Shown one piece after another: positions 50,619-60,965 of a stretch of DNA of 64,000 bases. The translations under genes were made by a program, and so were the position numbers. Source of the DNA: Tethya wilhelma (taxonomy: Eukaryota > Porifera > Demospongiae > Tethyida > Tethyidae); the NCBI GenBank assembly GCA_964030475.1, contig CAXIPT010000001.1, forward strand, positions 2,234,449 to 2,298,448, in the 5' to 3' direction. Within the stretch, counting starts at the first letter, position 1, and each line of letters starts with the position of its first letter. A model generated the notes under the pieces. That model had not been told where the DNA came from. It saw only the letters and a list, made by a program, of their open reading frames with translations, and searched no databases.

Positions 50619-53108
50619 ATGATCAACACGAGTAAACACGTCCAAATCTTTAAGGGAGAAGGTGATTCTCTTGGCATAGGATCCTATGGCGCTGTCTACA
50701 AAGCCAAGTACTATGAAGTTCCATGTGCAGCAAAAATCCTCCACCCAACTCTCTTTCAAACTAATGACCCAGGAGCACTGAGAATCTTGGAGAGGTTTGA
50801 GCAGGAATGTAACTTCATGAGGGAAATTTGTCATCCTAATATCGTGCAATTCCTTGGAGTGTGTGAAGATCCCACTACATGTCTACCAGTGTTACTAATG
50901 GAGCTGATGGATATAAGTTTGACGAAATTTCTCGAGAAATCTCTTGAGCCTCTACCTTATTTCATTCAAGTTGAGATCTCTCACGATATCGCTGTGGCCC
51001 TCCATTATCTCCACTTGAACAAAATTGTCCATCGTGACCTCTCAAGCAATAACGTCCTACTGCTTGGTAAACAAAGAGCCAAGGTAACAGATTTTGGAAT
51101 GTCGAAATTGATGGATGCAAGAGGGTACAGCACAAGACAACAATCGGCAACCTTTTGTCCGGGAACTGAAGTCTACATGCCACCAGAAGCCATGAAGGAG
51201 CCTCCAGAGTTGTCCGAGAAACACGACTGCTTTACTCTCGGAGTGCTTATCATCCAAATACTGACCAGATTATTCCCGAAACCTGGTCCTCGCAAACGAG
51301 AAGTTCCCCACCCAGCTTCCCCCACAGGCATGATGGAATTTCCTGTGCTGGAGAGCAATCGTCGTAGCAATCACATTGATCTCATAAACCTCTCTCACCC
51401 TCTCCTACCAATTGCTCTGAACTGTCTCAAGTATAAGTTTGAGAACAGGCCTACGGCTCATGAGCTATGTTGTAGTATAGCCTCTCTCAAAGAGGCACCT
51501 AGCTATGTGGAGAGTAAAACAGCAACTCCCCAAGAAGCGGCTGTTGAAACAAGTGCAGCTAAATCAGAAGAAGGCAAAGAAACATCTTCTAGTGATGATA
51601 CTAAGCAAGAGATTCAAGAGCTTAAGCAAAAGTGTGAGAAATTGGAGAGTCAAAATCGTACTCTAGCTGAACAAGTGAGTGATGCCAAGAAACAACTTAA
51701 ATTGAAAGAAGAAGAATTAAAAGGCGTGGCCAAAGAGAAAGATCAAGTGATTCACAGTTTAGAAGTTGAGTGCACACGACTCAGAAAATCTCTCAATAGC
51801 ACCTCTAAGGACCTCCAAATCAGAGAGCATCAGATTTGGACTAAGGAGCAAAAAATTAACCAACTCAATCAAAAATTACGAGAAAATGAAAGAGTGGTCT
51901 CACAATTTGAAGATGCACTTAACCAAAAAGATCGTGAAGTACGTTCTCTTCAGGAGAGCACATCTCCTCAATTTCGACGTGCAATTAGCAAATCACCTCA
52001 GTTCCAACGTAGGTCTTCACCTCAGCTGCATGATTCATTTTCTAATGCATCACCTCAGCTGCCATGTTCAACTAGTGCATCTCCTCAGCAGCGACATCGA
52101 AGTCTTCATGAAGCAACGCCTGAGCCGGAACCATCTCCAAAATCACGCTCTTCGAGTTTAGTGGGATTCATGCATATTACTTGTGAAGCTGGCAGTAAGA
52201 GTATCGAACGAATGGCTAGAGGCTCGGCTACAGTGTGTGGTGATACTATGTACATTAGATCTGTAGGAAGCAAAGATGTTTACTCATTCTCTTTCACCAA
52301 CAAAAGCTGGGAAAGACTCAACAACTGCCCACAAAAGTACTTTACTCTTGTCAACATCAAGGGCTTGGTGACCGCTATCGGAGTGGAGGAATCTGAGGAG
52401 CTAAAGACGAATGTTCTTCACAGCTATGTTGGGTCTGGAGGAAGGAACAAAAGCTGGGTACAACTCTTTCCACACATGAAATCACAACGCTTCAATCCTG
52501 CAGCTACGTCCAATGAGAGTTGGGCAATTGTGGCTGGGGGAAATTCAGAATCTGGTGAAAAACTCAACACTGTTGAAGTGTTGGAAATTGAGAGCCGACA
52601 GTGGTTCACCACATCTCCTCTACCAATGGCACTCTCCCAAGCTTCCATTGCCATCTCGAATGAGAATGTTTTCCTTGTGGGTGGAGTGGATGAAAACAAG
52701 AAATGGACCAGCACTGTACTAATGTGCCCACTCAGTGATCTCCAGCGACCTTCCTCTTCTGAGACTTCTAAGAAAATTTTCAAAATACGAAGTAAGAAGA
52801 AGATCGAATTTAATCCGTGGAAAGTTGTTGCTAGTGCTCCCATGGTTCGTTCAACGTGTGTCTGCTTTGAGAGACAGCTACTAGCCATTGGTGGAAACGA
52901 TTCAGCAGATCCCAATGAGAAAGCTACCAACCACATCTACATCTACAACCAACTAGCCGACAGCTGGCAGATTCTTGGACACATGAACATTGCCAGGGCA
53001 CAGTGTCTGGTTGTTGCAACCACGGAGCCTTCTAATAAGGCATTTGTTATTGGAGGATGGGCTGATGAAACAATGAGCAATGACATTGAGATCATTTCTC
53101 TTGCTTAG
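50619..53108 (+). CDS. TKL-type protein kinase with coiled coil and Kelch repeats
   Basis: A single exon codes 829 aa from the ATG at 50619. The frame is open upstream but has no earlier ATG. The kinase domain is at about residues 12-285, with the Gly loop GIGSYGAVYKAKY, the ATP-binding Lys in CAAKIL, the HRDLSSNNVLL catalytic loop, DFGMSK, and PPE in place of APE. All key residues are present, so it should be active; the HRDLSSNN form points to the tyrosine-kinase-like group. A Lys/Glu-rich coiled coil follows (about 320-455), then a Ser/Pro/Gln segment with five SPQ motifs (about 457-510), and a C-terminal Kelch beta-propeller with at least four blades (WAIVAGG, VFLVGGV, LLAIGGN, AFVIGGW). 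It is probably cytosolic, phosphorylating Ser/Thr while Kelch binds partners. The absence of introns contrasts with neighbours and suggests retroposition or a lineage expansion. I know no vertebrate one-to-one counterpart. Confidence 0.88.
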   Translation: MINTSKHVQIFKGEGDSLGIGSYGAVYKAKYYEVPCAAKILHPTLFQTNDPGALRILERFEQECNFMREICHPNIVQFLGVCEDPTTCLPVLLMELMDISLTKFLEKSLEPLPYFIQVEISHDIAVALHYLHLNKIVHRDLSSNNVLLLGKQRAKVTDFGMSKLMDARGYSTRQQSATFCPGTEVYMPPEAMKEPPELSEKHDCFTLGVLIIQILTRLFPKPGPRKREVPHPASPTGMMEFPVLESNRRSNHIDLINLSHPLLPIALNCLKYKFENRPTAHELCCSIASLKEAPSYVESKTATPQEAAVETSAAKSEEGKETSSSDDTKQEIQELKQKCEKLESQNRTLAEQVSDAKKQLKLKEEELKGVAKEKDQVIHSLEVECTRLRKSLNSTSKDLQIREHQIWTKEQKINQLNQKLRENERVVSQFEDALNQKDREVRSLQESTSPQFRRAISKSPQFQRRSSPQLHDSFSNASPQLPCSTSASPQQRHRSLHEATPEPEPSPKSRSSSLVGFMHITCEAGSKSIERMARGSATVCGDTMYIRSVGSKDVYSFSFTNKSWERLNNCPQKYFTLVNIKGLVTAIGVEESEELKTNVLHSYVGSGGRNKSWVQLFPHMKSQRFNPAATSNESWAIVAGGNSESGEKLNTVEVLEIESRQWFTTSPLPMALSQASIAISNENVFLVGGVDENKKWTSTVLMCPLSDLQRPSSSETSKKIFKIRSKKKIEFNPWKVVASAPMVRSTCVCFERQLLAIGGNDSADPNEKATNHIYIYNQLADSWQILGHMNIARAQCLVVATTEPSNKAFVIGGWADETMSNDIEIISLA

Positions 53109-53498
53109 ATCATTGCATTATCAATTTATATTTAAATTTTAACACACAAAATTAATATTAATTGTGACAATGAGATTGATTGTGATCATGCATGCATGTA
53201 TAGTTCAGGTGTTAATATGCTCTGCATTAATTGTTGGATAATTCTCCATGTAACTTGGAACAGCATTGTCAAGGCCCTTTGATGGTATAGGTCGTCATGT
53301 GCATATGCAAGAACAGTGTGCGGTTAGTTCGCAGCTAATTTGTGCGCGCGTAATCATATCACGTGGTTACATTATGCAATCAACACTATGACATCATAGA
53401 TTCGATTCCAATCACATGCTTCCGGTGTTTAGGCCAACCCAAGCAGATAAATAACCACAAGCTCTTTGTGAAACAGTAAAAGACATAATTTCAGCTAC
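53109..53498. other. Kinase 3' flank and DAZAP2-like gene A promoter
   Basis: AT-rich 3' UTR sequence followed by a CpG-bearing stretch (about 53335-53365). No exon is seen. Confidence 0.5.
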
Positions 53499-54363
53499 AT
53501 GCCACTCTTTGGAAAGAAGAAAAGTTCAGGAGGTAAACACATTAACAATATGTTCACTTCAACAAGGTAGTTCAACTTTGTTTTTAATATTTCAAATGCA
53601 GGAGCCAGTGGAGGCTACCCAAAACAAAGCACACCTGCCTACCCAACACAGCAGCAAGCCTACCCAACTCAACAACAACAGCAACAACAGACCTACCCAC
53701 CCCTAGCACCGCAACAGCAACAGCAGGCCTATCCACCACAAACTTACCCACCTCAGCAGCAGGCTTATCCTGGACAACAAGCACCTTATTATGGAGGTAA
53801 GTTTAGAGCAACATGACAGAAGAGGAGGGTCTAACTCGCTTTTTTTGCCACATGGTGTAATTCTACCACAAAGTATTCTAGGCTATTTGTATGAAGGCAT
53901 CATGCCATGATACAGTCTAGCGAAAGTAGAAAAGTTTCAGCTCCTAATTTAACAAAGGAATTTTTTTTTCTTTTATAGGAGGACAGCAGCCACCTCAGAT
54001 GAGCTACCCTTCTGCCCAGCCTCAAGCAGGCTCTTATCCCCAGCAGCCTCCTCCCCCGGCCTACACTCCAACTGCACAACCACCACCGCCACAACAGCCA
54101 GTACAAGTTCAAGGAGTTTATGACCAAGGAGCAAGATTTGATGCAAATAGACCACCAAACATTCCTGTAAGTATTGATCCATGGAGAATTATTATAGCTT
54201 ACGGAACATATCCATGATTAATCAAAACTCTACTGGCTAGTCAGATGTAGATTAGTAGTATCTTTATTGTTTACAAAATCTGTAGTAAACATAGATTATG
54301 ACAAGAAAATTAATGATGATGGATTTGGATGTGTATATATATACAAACACACACACACATACA

Positions 54364-54427
<64 letters not shown>

Positions 54428-54556
54428 CCTCCACCTCCTGGTGTAGCTCCAACAGCTGCTCAACTTGCAGTCTCTCAAGGACAGAATGTGGTGATGACTC
54501 AACAGAGGAGGGATGTTTGGGGAGGTGGATCAGATGCTGGATATACTCTCTTCTGA
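53499..54556 (+). CDS. DAZAP2: DAZAP2-like protein A
   Basis: Four exons in phase (53499-53532, 53602-53796, 53979-54166 and 54428-54556) give 181 aa. The protein opens with MPLFGKKK, then a Gln/Pro/Tyr-rich low-complexity region (TYPP, AYPT repeats). It ends in the DAZAP2 signature: VYDQGARFD, then IPPPPPGVAPTAAQLAVSQGQ, a TQQ block and GGSDAGYTLF. Human DAZAP2 (168 aa) has the same C-terminal plan and is a small adaptor that binds DAZ proteins, kinases and WW-domain E3 ligases through PPAY. Here the motif PPPPAYTP is present. The last intron falls exactly between IP and PPPPG, as in the neighbouring paralogs. Its acceptor is reached through an (AC)n tract. AATAAA follows at 54664. Confidence 0.85.
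54349..54427. repeat. (AC)n microsatellite at the exon 4 acceptor of DAZAP2-like A
   Basis: It ends in CACACACAG, the splice acceptor. Confidence 0.9.
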
Positions 54557-55010
54557 ACACTACTCACTTTTACCTAGTCTAGTGCACAACTTATTTTAAA
54601 TGTTTCCTCATTCTTAGACCTTTCTTGATCGAGGATCAAGACATATTACATTATGTACTTAATAATAAATGAGGATCATTTTTACTTTTATTCCTTGCAT
54701 GTATTTTTGTCATTACGCTATGGTTATATTATTATAATTATACGCAAAACAAGTTGTATTTTTGTCATCACTGTATGTGTCATTATCTATGGTATAATAA
54801 TGTTATTATAGACAAAGCAAATGGCATTTTTGTCATGTTTACATACCCACGTGATAAAACTATCAATAAGCCATGGCTATGATGTCATGATTTGGTGGTT
54901 CACAACTTGTTTTTCCCAAAAAATTGCCTAACTAGTATTAGCATTTCATCATAAATAGTTTTTCAGCTCCACTTTTTCTTCAAATTATCTTTTGAGACTC
55001 ATAGTATAGA
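54557..55010. other. Intergenic, DAZAP2-like A to B
   Basis: The 3' UTR of A (AATAAA at 54664-54669) with three spaced copies of a TTTTTGTCAT word (54713, 54760 and 54828), then the B promoter. No exon was recognised. Confidence 0.5.
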
Positions 55011-55865
55011 ATGCCTCTCTTTGGAAAGAAAAAGAAAGGTACATCTAAAGGTGAGCTGTCACAGTCACCCTGTCATAAATATTATAAGATCATAAAATAA
55101 TGTCTACTGAAATATTTATATCAGGAGCCACTGGAGGCTATCCGAGACAAACTTCAACTCCTTATCCTACCCAACAGATTCCCTCTACTAATCAGCCAGC
55201 AAAATATGGAGGTACTTCAATGAATTTTATATTTTGTGACTCTTTGATTCTACAATTTGATTGAAACTATGATATGCACAATCATTATGCTAGCTGGCAT
55301 TGGCAGAGCTCGACATGATCTGTACATAAATTTAATTTGCACATGCACATGCATATAGCTCAATCTCTTATATAAACCAGGTATATTCTCTACTTCTGTT
55401 TATCACTGAGAGCAGGGAATACCTGATTTACGAGGCTACACTGTATGGTCACACAAATACAATGCACAATGTGATATAATATTATATTATTGATGTGTAA
55501 CAGGACAAGCTAATCCGCCCCCTGGCTATGCAGCACAGCCTCAGATGAGCTATCCAACAGCCATGCAGTCTCAGCCTCCTCCTGCCTACACTCCTAAAGG
55601 TCAACCCCAGCCTCCACCCACAGTACCGATGCAGCCTCTTGTGCCAGTGCAGGGAGTGTTTGACCAGGGCGCAAGATTTGATGCCAGTAGACCACCAACC
55701 ATCCCTGTAAGTAACGTACACTAAAGAAGACTGATTGTCCTACTTCACTAGTCTGTGTATATGTTGTGGGCTTTCTGTTAGCATTCCTTTAGTGTTTACT
55801 CTGGTCTTTGCTATTATCACAACAGAAGATATTTTCATGTCATGAACATTTCTGATCGATTCTAC

Positions 55866-55901
<36 letters not shown>

Positions 55902-56031
55902 GCCTCCACCTCCTGGTGTAGCCCCAACAGCTGCTCAACTTGCAGTCTCTCAAGGACAGAGTGTGATGATGACTCAACAGAAGAGAGATATTTGGGGATT
56001 AGGATCTGATGGAGGGTACTACATTGGTTGA
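55011..56031 (+). CDS. DAZAP2: DAZAP2-like protein B
   Basis: Four exons (55011-55050, 55125-55211, 55504-55706 and 55903-56031) give 152 aa. It has the same design as A: MPLFGKKKKG start, a Pro/Gln/Tyr-rich middle with PPPAYTP, then VFDQGARFD, the PPPPPGVAPTAAQLAVSQGQ block and a GSDGGYYIG end. Exon number and the IP/PPPPG intron position match A, and the last exon is the same length (129 bp), so this is a tandem duplicate. Function is inferred from DAZAP2. Confidence 0.83.
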
Positions 56032-56338
56032 TTCTCTCTCAATACAACACTTTTAACTCATTTTTGTTTGTTATTAAAATTTTTGTTTTGGCATTGATTG
56101 CATTAATCATTCAGTTTATCAGCAGTAGTTGTTTATGTTATTGTTTGTAAGTCAACTGTATTGTATTGTCTGTTATAATGAAAACGGGTAAGAATCGTCA
56201 ATTTATTGTAAATAGCTGCGTCGCGAATTAGCTATTATGGATGTAGGGGGCGTGGTCGGGGACATAATTAAACCCCACGAACCTTTTCTATGATTAAACT
56301 TGAGGTGGGGTCAACCAAAGTAATACTTCCCAGCAAAG
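56032..56338. other. Intergenic, DAZAP2-like B to C
   Basis: 3' UTR of B and promoter of C. Nothing recognisable. Confidence 0.4.
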
Positions 56339-56885
56339 ATGTCTGAAAAAGGTAAATAATGGGGGTCATTGTAAGCTGTAGTTTTATAATCCTGTTGCAA
56401 ATTATTTTCTCTACTGCTCCATGTAACTGCAGGGTCTCAACTACCTCAAATGGACAAGCCTTCCAGCCAGCCTCCAACTGGTTCTTATCCTGTGGCTCAA
56501 CAACCAGCACCACCTTATTCTCAGCAACAGCCACCAGTTGCAGTGTTTGATCAGGGTGCAAGATTCGATCCTAACAAACCTCCTATCGTTCCTGTGAGTG
56601 TGCTTGCAGTAGCAAAATTGTATGCTCTATTCTATATAATTATTTATATTATAAATTGCACACATCACCACACACATAAATGATACACGCACTCTCTCTC
56701 ACTCACACACACTACCACGACCACCACCACTGTATTTACTTGACTACACTGTACAGCCTCCACCTCCTGGTGTAGCACCAACAGAAGCTCAAGTTGCAGC
56801 CTCTCAAGGTCAACCAGTGACCATGACCCAGCAGAAGAAAGACACTTGGGGAGGTGGTTCTGATGGAGGCTCCACCATCATCTGA
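56339..56885 (+). CDS. DAZAP2: DAZAP2-like protein C (short)
   Basis: Three exons (56339-56351, 56433-56593 and 56757-56885) give only 100 aa. It lacks the MPLFGKKK start (it begins MSEKGSQ) and most of the low-complexity part. It keeps PAPPYSQ, VFDQGARFD, the PPPPPGVAPTEAQ block and GGSDGGSTII. The last exon is again 129 bp after an IP/PPPPG intron. It is a shortened tandem paralog. Confidence 0.8.
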
Positions 56886-57212
56886 ACATGTGGACCCTGC
56901 TGTCGTGATCCACTTATACAACTTCAACTCATATAATTATGAGCAATTTCAAGCTTGTTAGTAGTCATTTAGACTAGATGATAGTAAGAAAAACTTTATT
57001 TTTGCTATGTTACTATGATGATTATTGCACCAATAAGCTTAAGTCTGTATGCAAATATTTTGCACTGTCAAGCTAATGAGACATTCTTTGGCACACCCCC
57101 GAACACACATTAGAACAACAAAGGTGTAAGCAACATAATGACATGACAAATAGTCTTAATGGGATAAAACAGTATGAATTTGTTAGATAGTTGTGATACT
57201 GTGATGTACATA
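56886..57212. other. Intergenic, converging ends of DAZAP2-like C and D
   Basis: AT-rich shared 3' region. No exon was recognised. Confidence 0.5.
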
Positions 57213-58500
57213 TCAAAAGACATCACTTCTCTTTTGCTGGGTCATGGAAACAGATTGTCCTTGAGAGACGGCAACTTGAGCAGCTGTTGGAGCTACACCG
57301 GGAGGTGGAGGCTATGTGTGAGAATAGTGAGATCATGTATGATGGTATGCCAATTGGAGAATACATTAAATTTTGCTATCATATGTATGTTAAAGACATA
57401 CAGGTACTGAAGGTGATGTGTTGCTATCAAATTGAGCTCCTTGGTCAAACACTCCGGTCTGCACAGGCTGTGGTGGTGCATATGGTGGAGGGGGACCACC
57501 ACTACTAGGTTGATTTGCACCGGTTCCTGGATAAGGTTGCACTTGAGGAACAGGTTGAGTTGGTTGCTGCACTGAATTCACGGGACCTTGTTGCTGAGAT
57601 TGTTCTGAAAATGCACCTATATGTGTAGCATACATGCAAGAAGGATAAGTTCACTATACTACCAGGGTAGTCACTATTAACACAAACACAGAATTTCAGA
57701 GCCTTTTCTCCACTGGGCCTGCCCTGCACAGGTAAAAAAAAATTAATGGTCAAGGCAAGGTCTTTATACCAGTGAGAGCTGCAGCAGCCAAGAGGGTGCC
57801 TCCTCCATAGTAATAGCCCCCACCAAATGCTCCAGCATAGAGCAATGCTGACGTAAGTTCACCACTGTTATCTCAAGCAGATGAAGGTTCGGTCCCAGCA
57901 AAGATGACCTGTCCTTGTTGCTGTGGTGGTTGTGAAGGAGGGGGTGGAGGATAACTGGGACCAGGCTGTTGATATGGGTAGGGAGCAGTTCCTGATGCAT
58001 ATTCGAGGGGTAGAAGTTATAAAACACTTCTTGTGTGATGGTGGTGAAATGGTTCTGTAATACTTGCTATCCACATACCTGGTGGAGGAGGAGCAGATGG
58101 CCCATAGCCAGTGGCCTGAGGGGGGTATGCTCCACCTGGTTGTGCTGGATATCCTGTACCTGTCAATATAAATGAATGAATTTCAGTGAAAAATTGTAAT
58201 GATAGGAAGACATGCATTTCCTGTATAAATTAGAATTTGGAGCTGGTTGTGTAGAGTGATACCTTGGCCATATGGTGGATACACTTGACCAGGATAAGCA
58301 GCATTTGGTTGTTGCTGAGGGTAGGACTGCTGTGATTGGGTCGGATAAGACTGCTGTGGTTGAGTGGGATAAGCAGGCTGCTTTGGATAGGCATCACCAC
58401 TACTACCACCTATTTAAAGCACATGCAATTTGTATGATTAATGATAAGTTAAGGTTTATACTTCATTACCTCCTTTTGGCTTCTTCCCAAAGAGAGGCAT
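57213..58500 (-). CDS. DAZAP2: DAZAP2-like protein D
   Basis: Five in-phase exons (58500-58470, 58409-58263, 58153-58079, 57604-57402 and 57311-57213) give 184 aa. It starts MPLFGKKPKG. A long Tyr/Pro/Gln-rich region with repeated SYPTQ and a PPPPYAPP motif follows, then VFDQGAQFD and the PPPPPGVAPTAAQVAVSQGQ block. The C-terminus is cut short: it ends KRSDVF without the GGSDGGY tail of A-C. It is inverted relative to A-C, so the cluster involved an inversion. A further phase-neutral exon (57991-57770) could be included but carries an in-frame TGA, listed separately. Its start lies 149 bp from that of RNF14 on the other strand. Confidence 0.78.
57770..57991 (-). other. Phase-neutral optional exon with in-frame TGA (DAZAP2-like D)
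   Basis: 222 bp (74 codons) between a good acceptor (ATGCATCAG) and a donor (GTATAA). It enters and leaves in the phase of the exons around it. It continues the Pro/Gln-rich style (TAPYPYQQPGPSYPPPPP), reaches a TGA at 57875-57873, then stays open for 35 codons of Gly/Ala/Tyr-rich sequence (FGGGYYYGGG). Inclusion would give a truncated isoform unless the TGA is a sequencing error or is read through. Confidence 0.45.
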
Positions 58501-58649
58501 GGCTTTGAAGACAATTTGATGTTGATGTGACTCCTCCCACAAACTCTGTTGGTTCTAATTAAAGCACACATAGATAGGGTCGGACTGCTTGTGAGTTGAG
58601 ACCAGATTGTGCAATCAGAGGTGCAACCCTCAATCCTGATCAGTTTAGC
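58501..58649. promoter_or_regulatory. Compact divergent promoter, DAZAP2-like D / RNF14
   Basis: Only 149 bp lie between the two start codons. It contains a 12-bp palindrome GATTGTGCAATC at 58605-58616 that resembles a C/EBP-type bZIP site. RNF14 may have a 5' non-coding exon further away, but none was recognised. Confidence 0.5.
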
Positions 58650-60542
58650 ATGGCTAGTACTGAGGATAAACAAGATCAACTTGACGAGGTTGAGCTGCTA
58701 CAGGCTATGAGCAAGGAAGGAGAGTTTGACTGGGATGAAGACAGCTCAACTGGTAAAGTTTATGTTGGAATTAATGATCATCATTCTTGTAACTTGAGTT
58801 TGTTTGTGGGTATTGTTGCGCACAGGTGTCATTTCAGGGTCAATGTATGTCTACCCGCAGTTAGATGAGGCAATAACAGTGAGACTAGGACGGAAGGGAT
58901 CGAAGCATTCCACACCAGCCAAGTGTGAACCAGATGGAGATATTGGTACACCCAACATTTAGAGCAATGGTTGAACAATTCAAAAAAAAAAAAATAAAAA
59001 ATTAGGTGATGTTGTATTTATGTTCATTGGTAAGTCACATTAAAACATGCCTTTGTTATTTTTGTAACATTTTCTACTTTCAGAGCCACCACCATTTCAG
59101 TCATCATCTGCACATGCTGCTGTTCCAAACTCTTCTAGTGATTATGTAAAGAAACAACTATCAGAGAGAACAGCTGATATCCTCTATCTTCCTCCATTCT
59201 GTCTCTATTTCCAACACCCTTCTCTGTACCCTTCTGAGGAGAGACCAAACTACACTCTCTCTTGCAAGTGGCTAAACTTCACCCAAGTAAACATATTGAG
59301 CTACTTTATTTTTCATGTCTTATTCTTGCAATTGCATGCATACATGTAAATTTCCCAAAGCCATTGTGTTAATGCCAAATATGCACATGCATCATTGTGA
59401 TTCAGGCATATTTTCAGTTGTCATTTTGTAGTTGACTTTGCTCTGTCAGCAACTTGATCACCTCTGGGTGGAGAACCTGGGTAGTGTTGTGCTTCATCTG
59501 TGGCAGCAGTTCCTTGCTAATGATGTGTTCTCCTTCCTAGGAATTCCCTCTTCAGAGCTTTGTCTAGAATTTGAAGACCCATCATCTCTCAAGTCTCACT
59601 GGGATTCAAGAGCTATACAAGGTATGCATAAGAAAACCTTAATAATCATTGACATGTCACTTGTTGACTTCTATCTGACCAGATGTTGGCCATCCAAAAC
59701 TTGTAATTCCCTTTCTCAAAGAGTTTGACAAAAGAGGGAGAGAGAAAATATTTGCCGATAGTTTCTTTGATTGTGAGATCTGTCTTCTCTCACTTCCTGG
59801 TTCTAAATGTGTCAAGATGACTCCGTGCAATCACGTTCATTGTCGTGAATGCCTTGCAACTCATGCAACGACAAAAATCAAAGATGGACAAGTCTCAAGA
59901 ATTGATTGTCCGAGTGAAAAGTGTACCTCTGTTCTTGAGCCTGCCATAGTCAAGGAACTGGTTTCAACTGAGCTCTTTGAGAAGTTTGATACTCTTCTGC
60001 TGCAACGAACGTTAGACACCATGCAAGATATTGTATACTGTCCAAGACCGACCTGCAAATGTGTCACCCTCAAGGAACAAGATTCAAATATGGCACAGTG
60101 TCCTAGATGTGCCTTTTGCTTCTGTGTTATTTGCCAGCGGTCCTGGCATGGTATTTCCCCCTGCAAGCTTCTCTCTGGAAACATAAAGGAACTCCGACAA
60201 TCTTGGGATACACTGGACTCTGAGGAACGCTCGAAACTAGAAGCCCAGTATGGAAAGAAAATACTGGAAAGAGCATTTCAAGAGTATGACTCTTACAGTT
60301 GGTTGGGTACCAATGCTAAGAGATGCCCACGTTGCAATTCCAATATTCAAAAGACCGAAGGTTGTAACAAGATGTCATGTACTCAGTGTCATGCTCATTT
60401 TTGCTGGCTCTGTGATGCTATTCTACCTCAACACAACCCATATAGCCACTTCAGGATAGTTGGTGGTAACTACCAGTCCCCTTGTGCTGGCAGACTATTT
60501 GAAGGCTTGAATGGTTTTGATGAAGATGATGTGTTTTGGTAG
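58650..60542 (+). CDS. RNF14: RNF14-like RBR E3 ubiquitin ligase
   Basis: Six in-phase exons (58650-58752, 58826-58945, 59006-59029, 59084-59286, 59432-59621 and 59683-60542) give 499 aa. RNF14 takes ubiquitin from an E2 onto its own catalytic cysteine, then onto targets, including stalled-translation factors. The N-terminal RWD domain (to about residue 200) shows YPSEERPNYTLSCKWL and the helix QQLDHLW. RING1 holds CEICLL...CNHVHCRECL. The IBR has YCPRPTC and CPRCAFCFCVIC with a WHG...PCK block. RING2 (Rcat) reads CPRCNSNIQKTEGCNKMSC and CHAHFCWLC; the Cys of NKMSC is the expected catalytic residue. The end NPYSHF...SPCAGRLF...DDVFW resembles RNF14. The RWD-RBR order sets it apart from ARIH or parkin. 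The ATG at 58650 gives an acidic start as in the family. Confidence 0.93.
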
Positions 60543-60965
60543 CTATAGTTTATTTCTTTGGGTAATTCCTTACCCGTATAGATTTGTTACGGAATTTTTA
60601 AATTTTTTGATCTGTTCTTGTAAATAGAGAAAAATATTAACGGTCAGAATGACAGTGCAAAACAGAAGTGTTCCACCACAGCAGTCAATGTGAATGAGCT
60701 CTTCTTCACTTCAGCAACTACCTTGAGAAATAACTTGGTGCGTCAAATAATTATGAGTTCGTTACTCTAAACCACAAGGTCTCTTCACGTACTATACGGT
60801 CTTTTTATATGCGAGCATGTAAGAAGTTGAGCCTACCTAGCAACGGTTCTCTCAGCCCACATAAAGTACACCCATAGTTGAGCAATACTAGTGTAGCACG
60901 GTGTTCGTGCGTTGTATGTTGGTTTACTGTGTGTAATAGTGGATATATATGCTCTCTAGTCAACT
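60543..60965. other. RNF14 to CUL1 intergenic region
   Basis: RNF14 3' UTR and CUL1 promoter/5' UTR. No exon was recognised. Confidence 0.5.
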
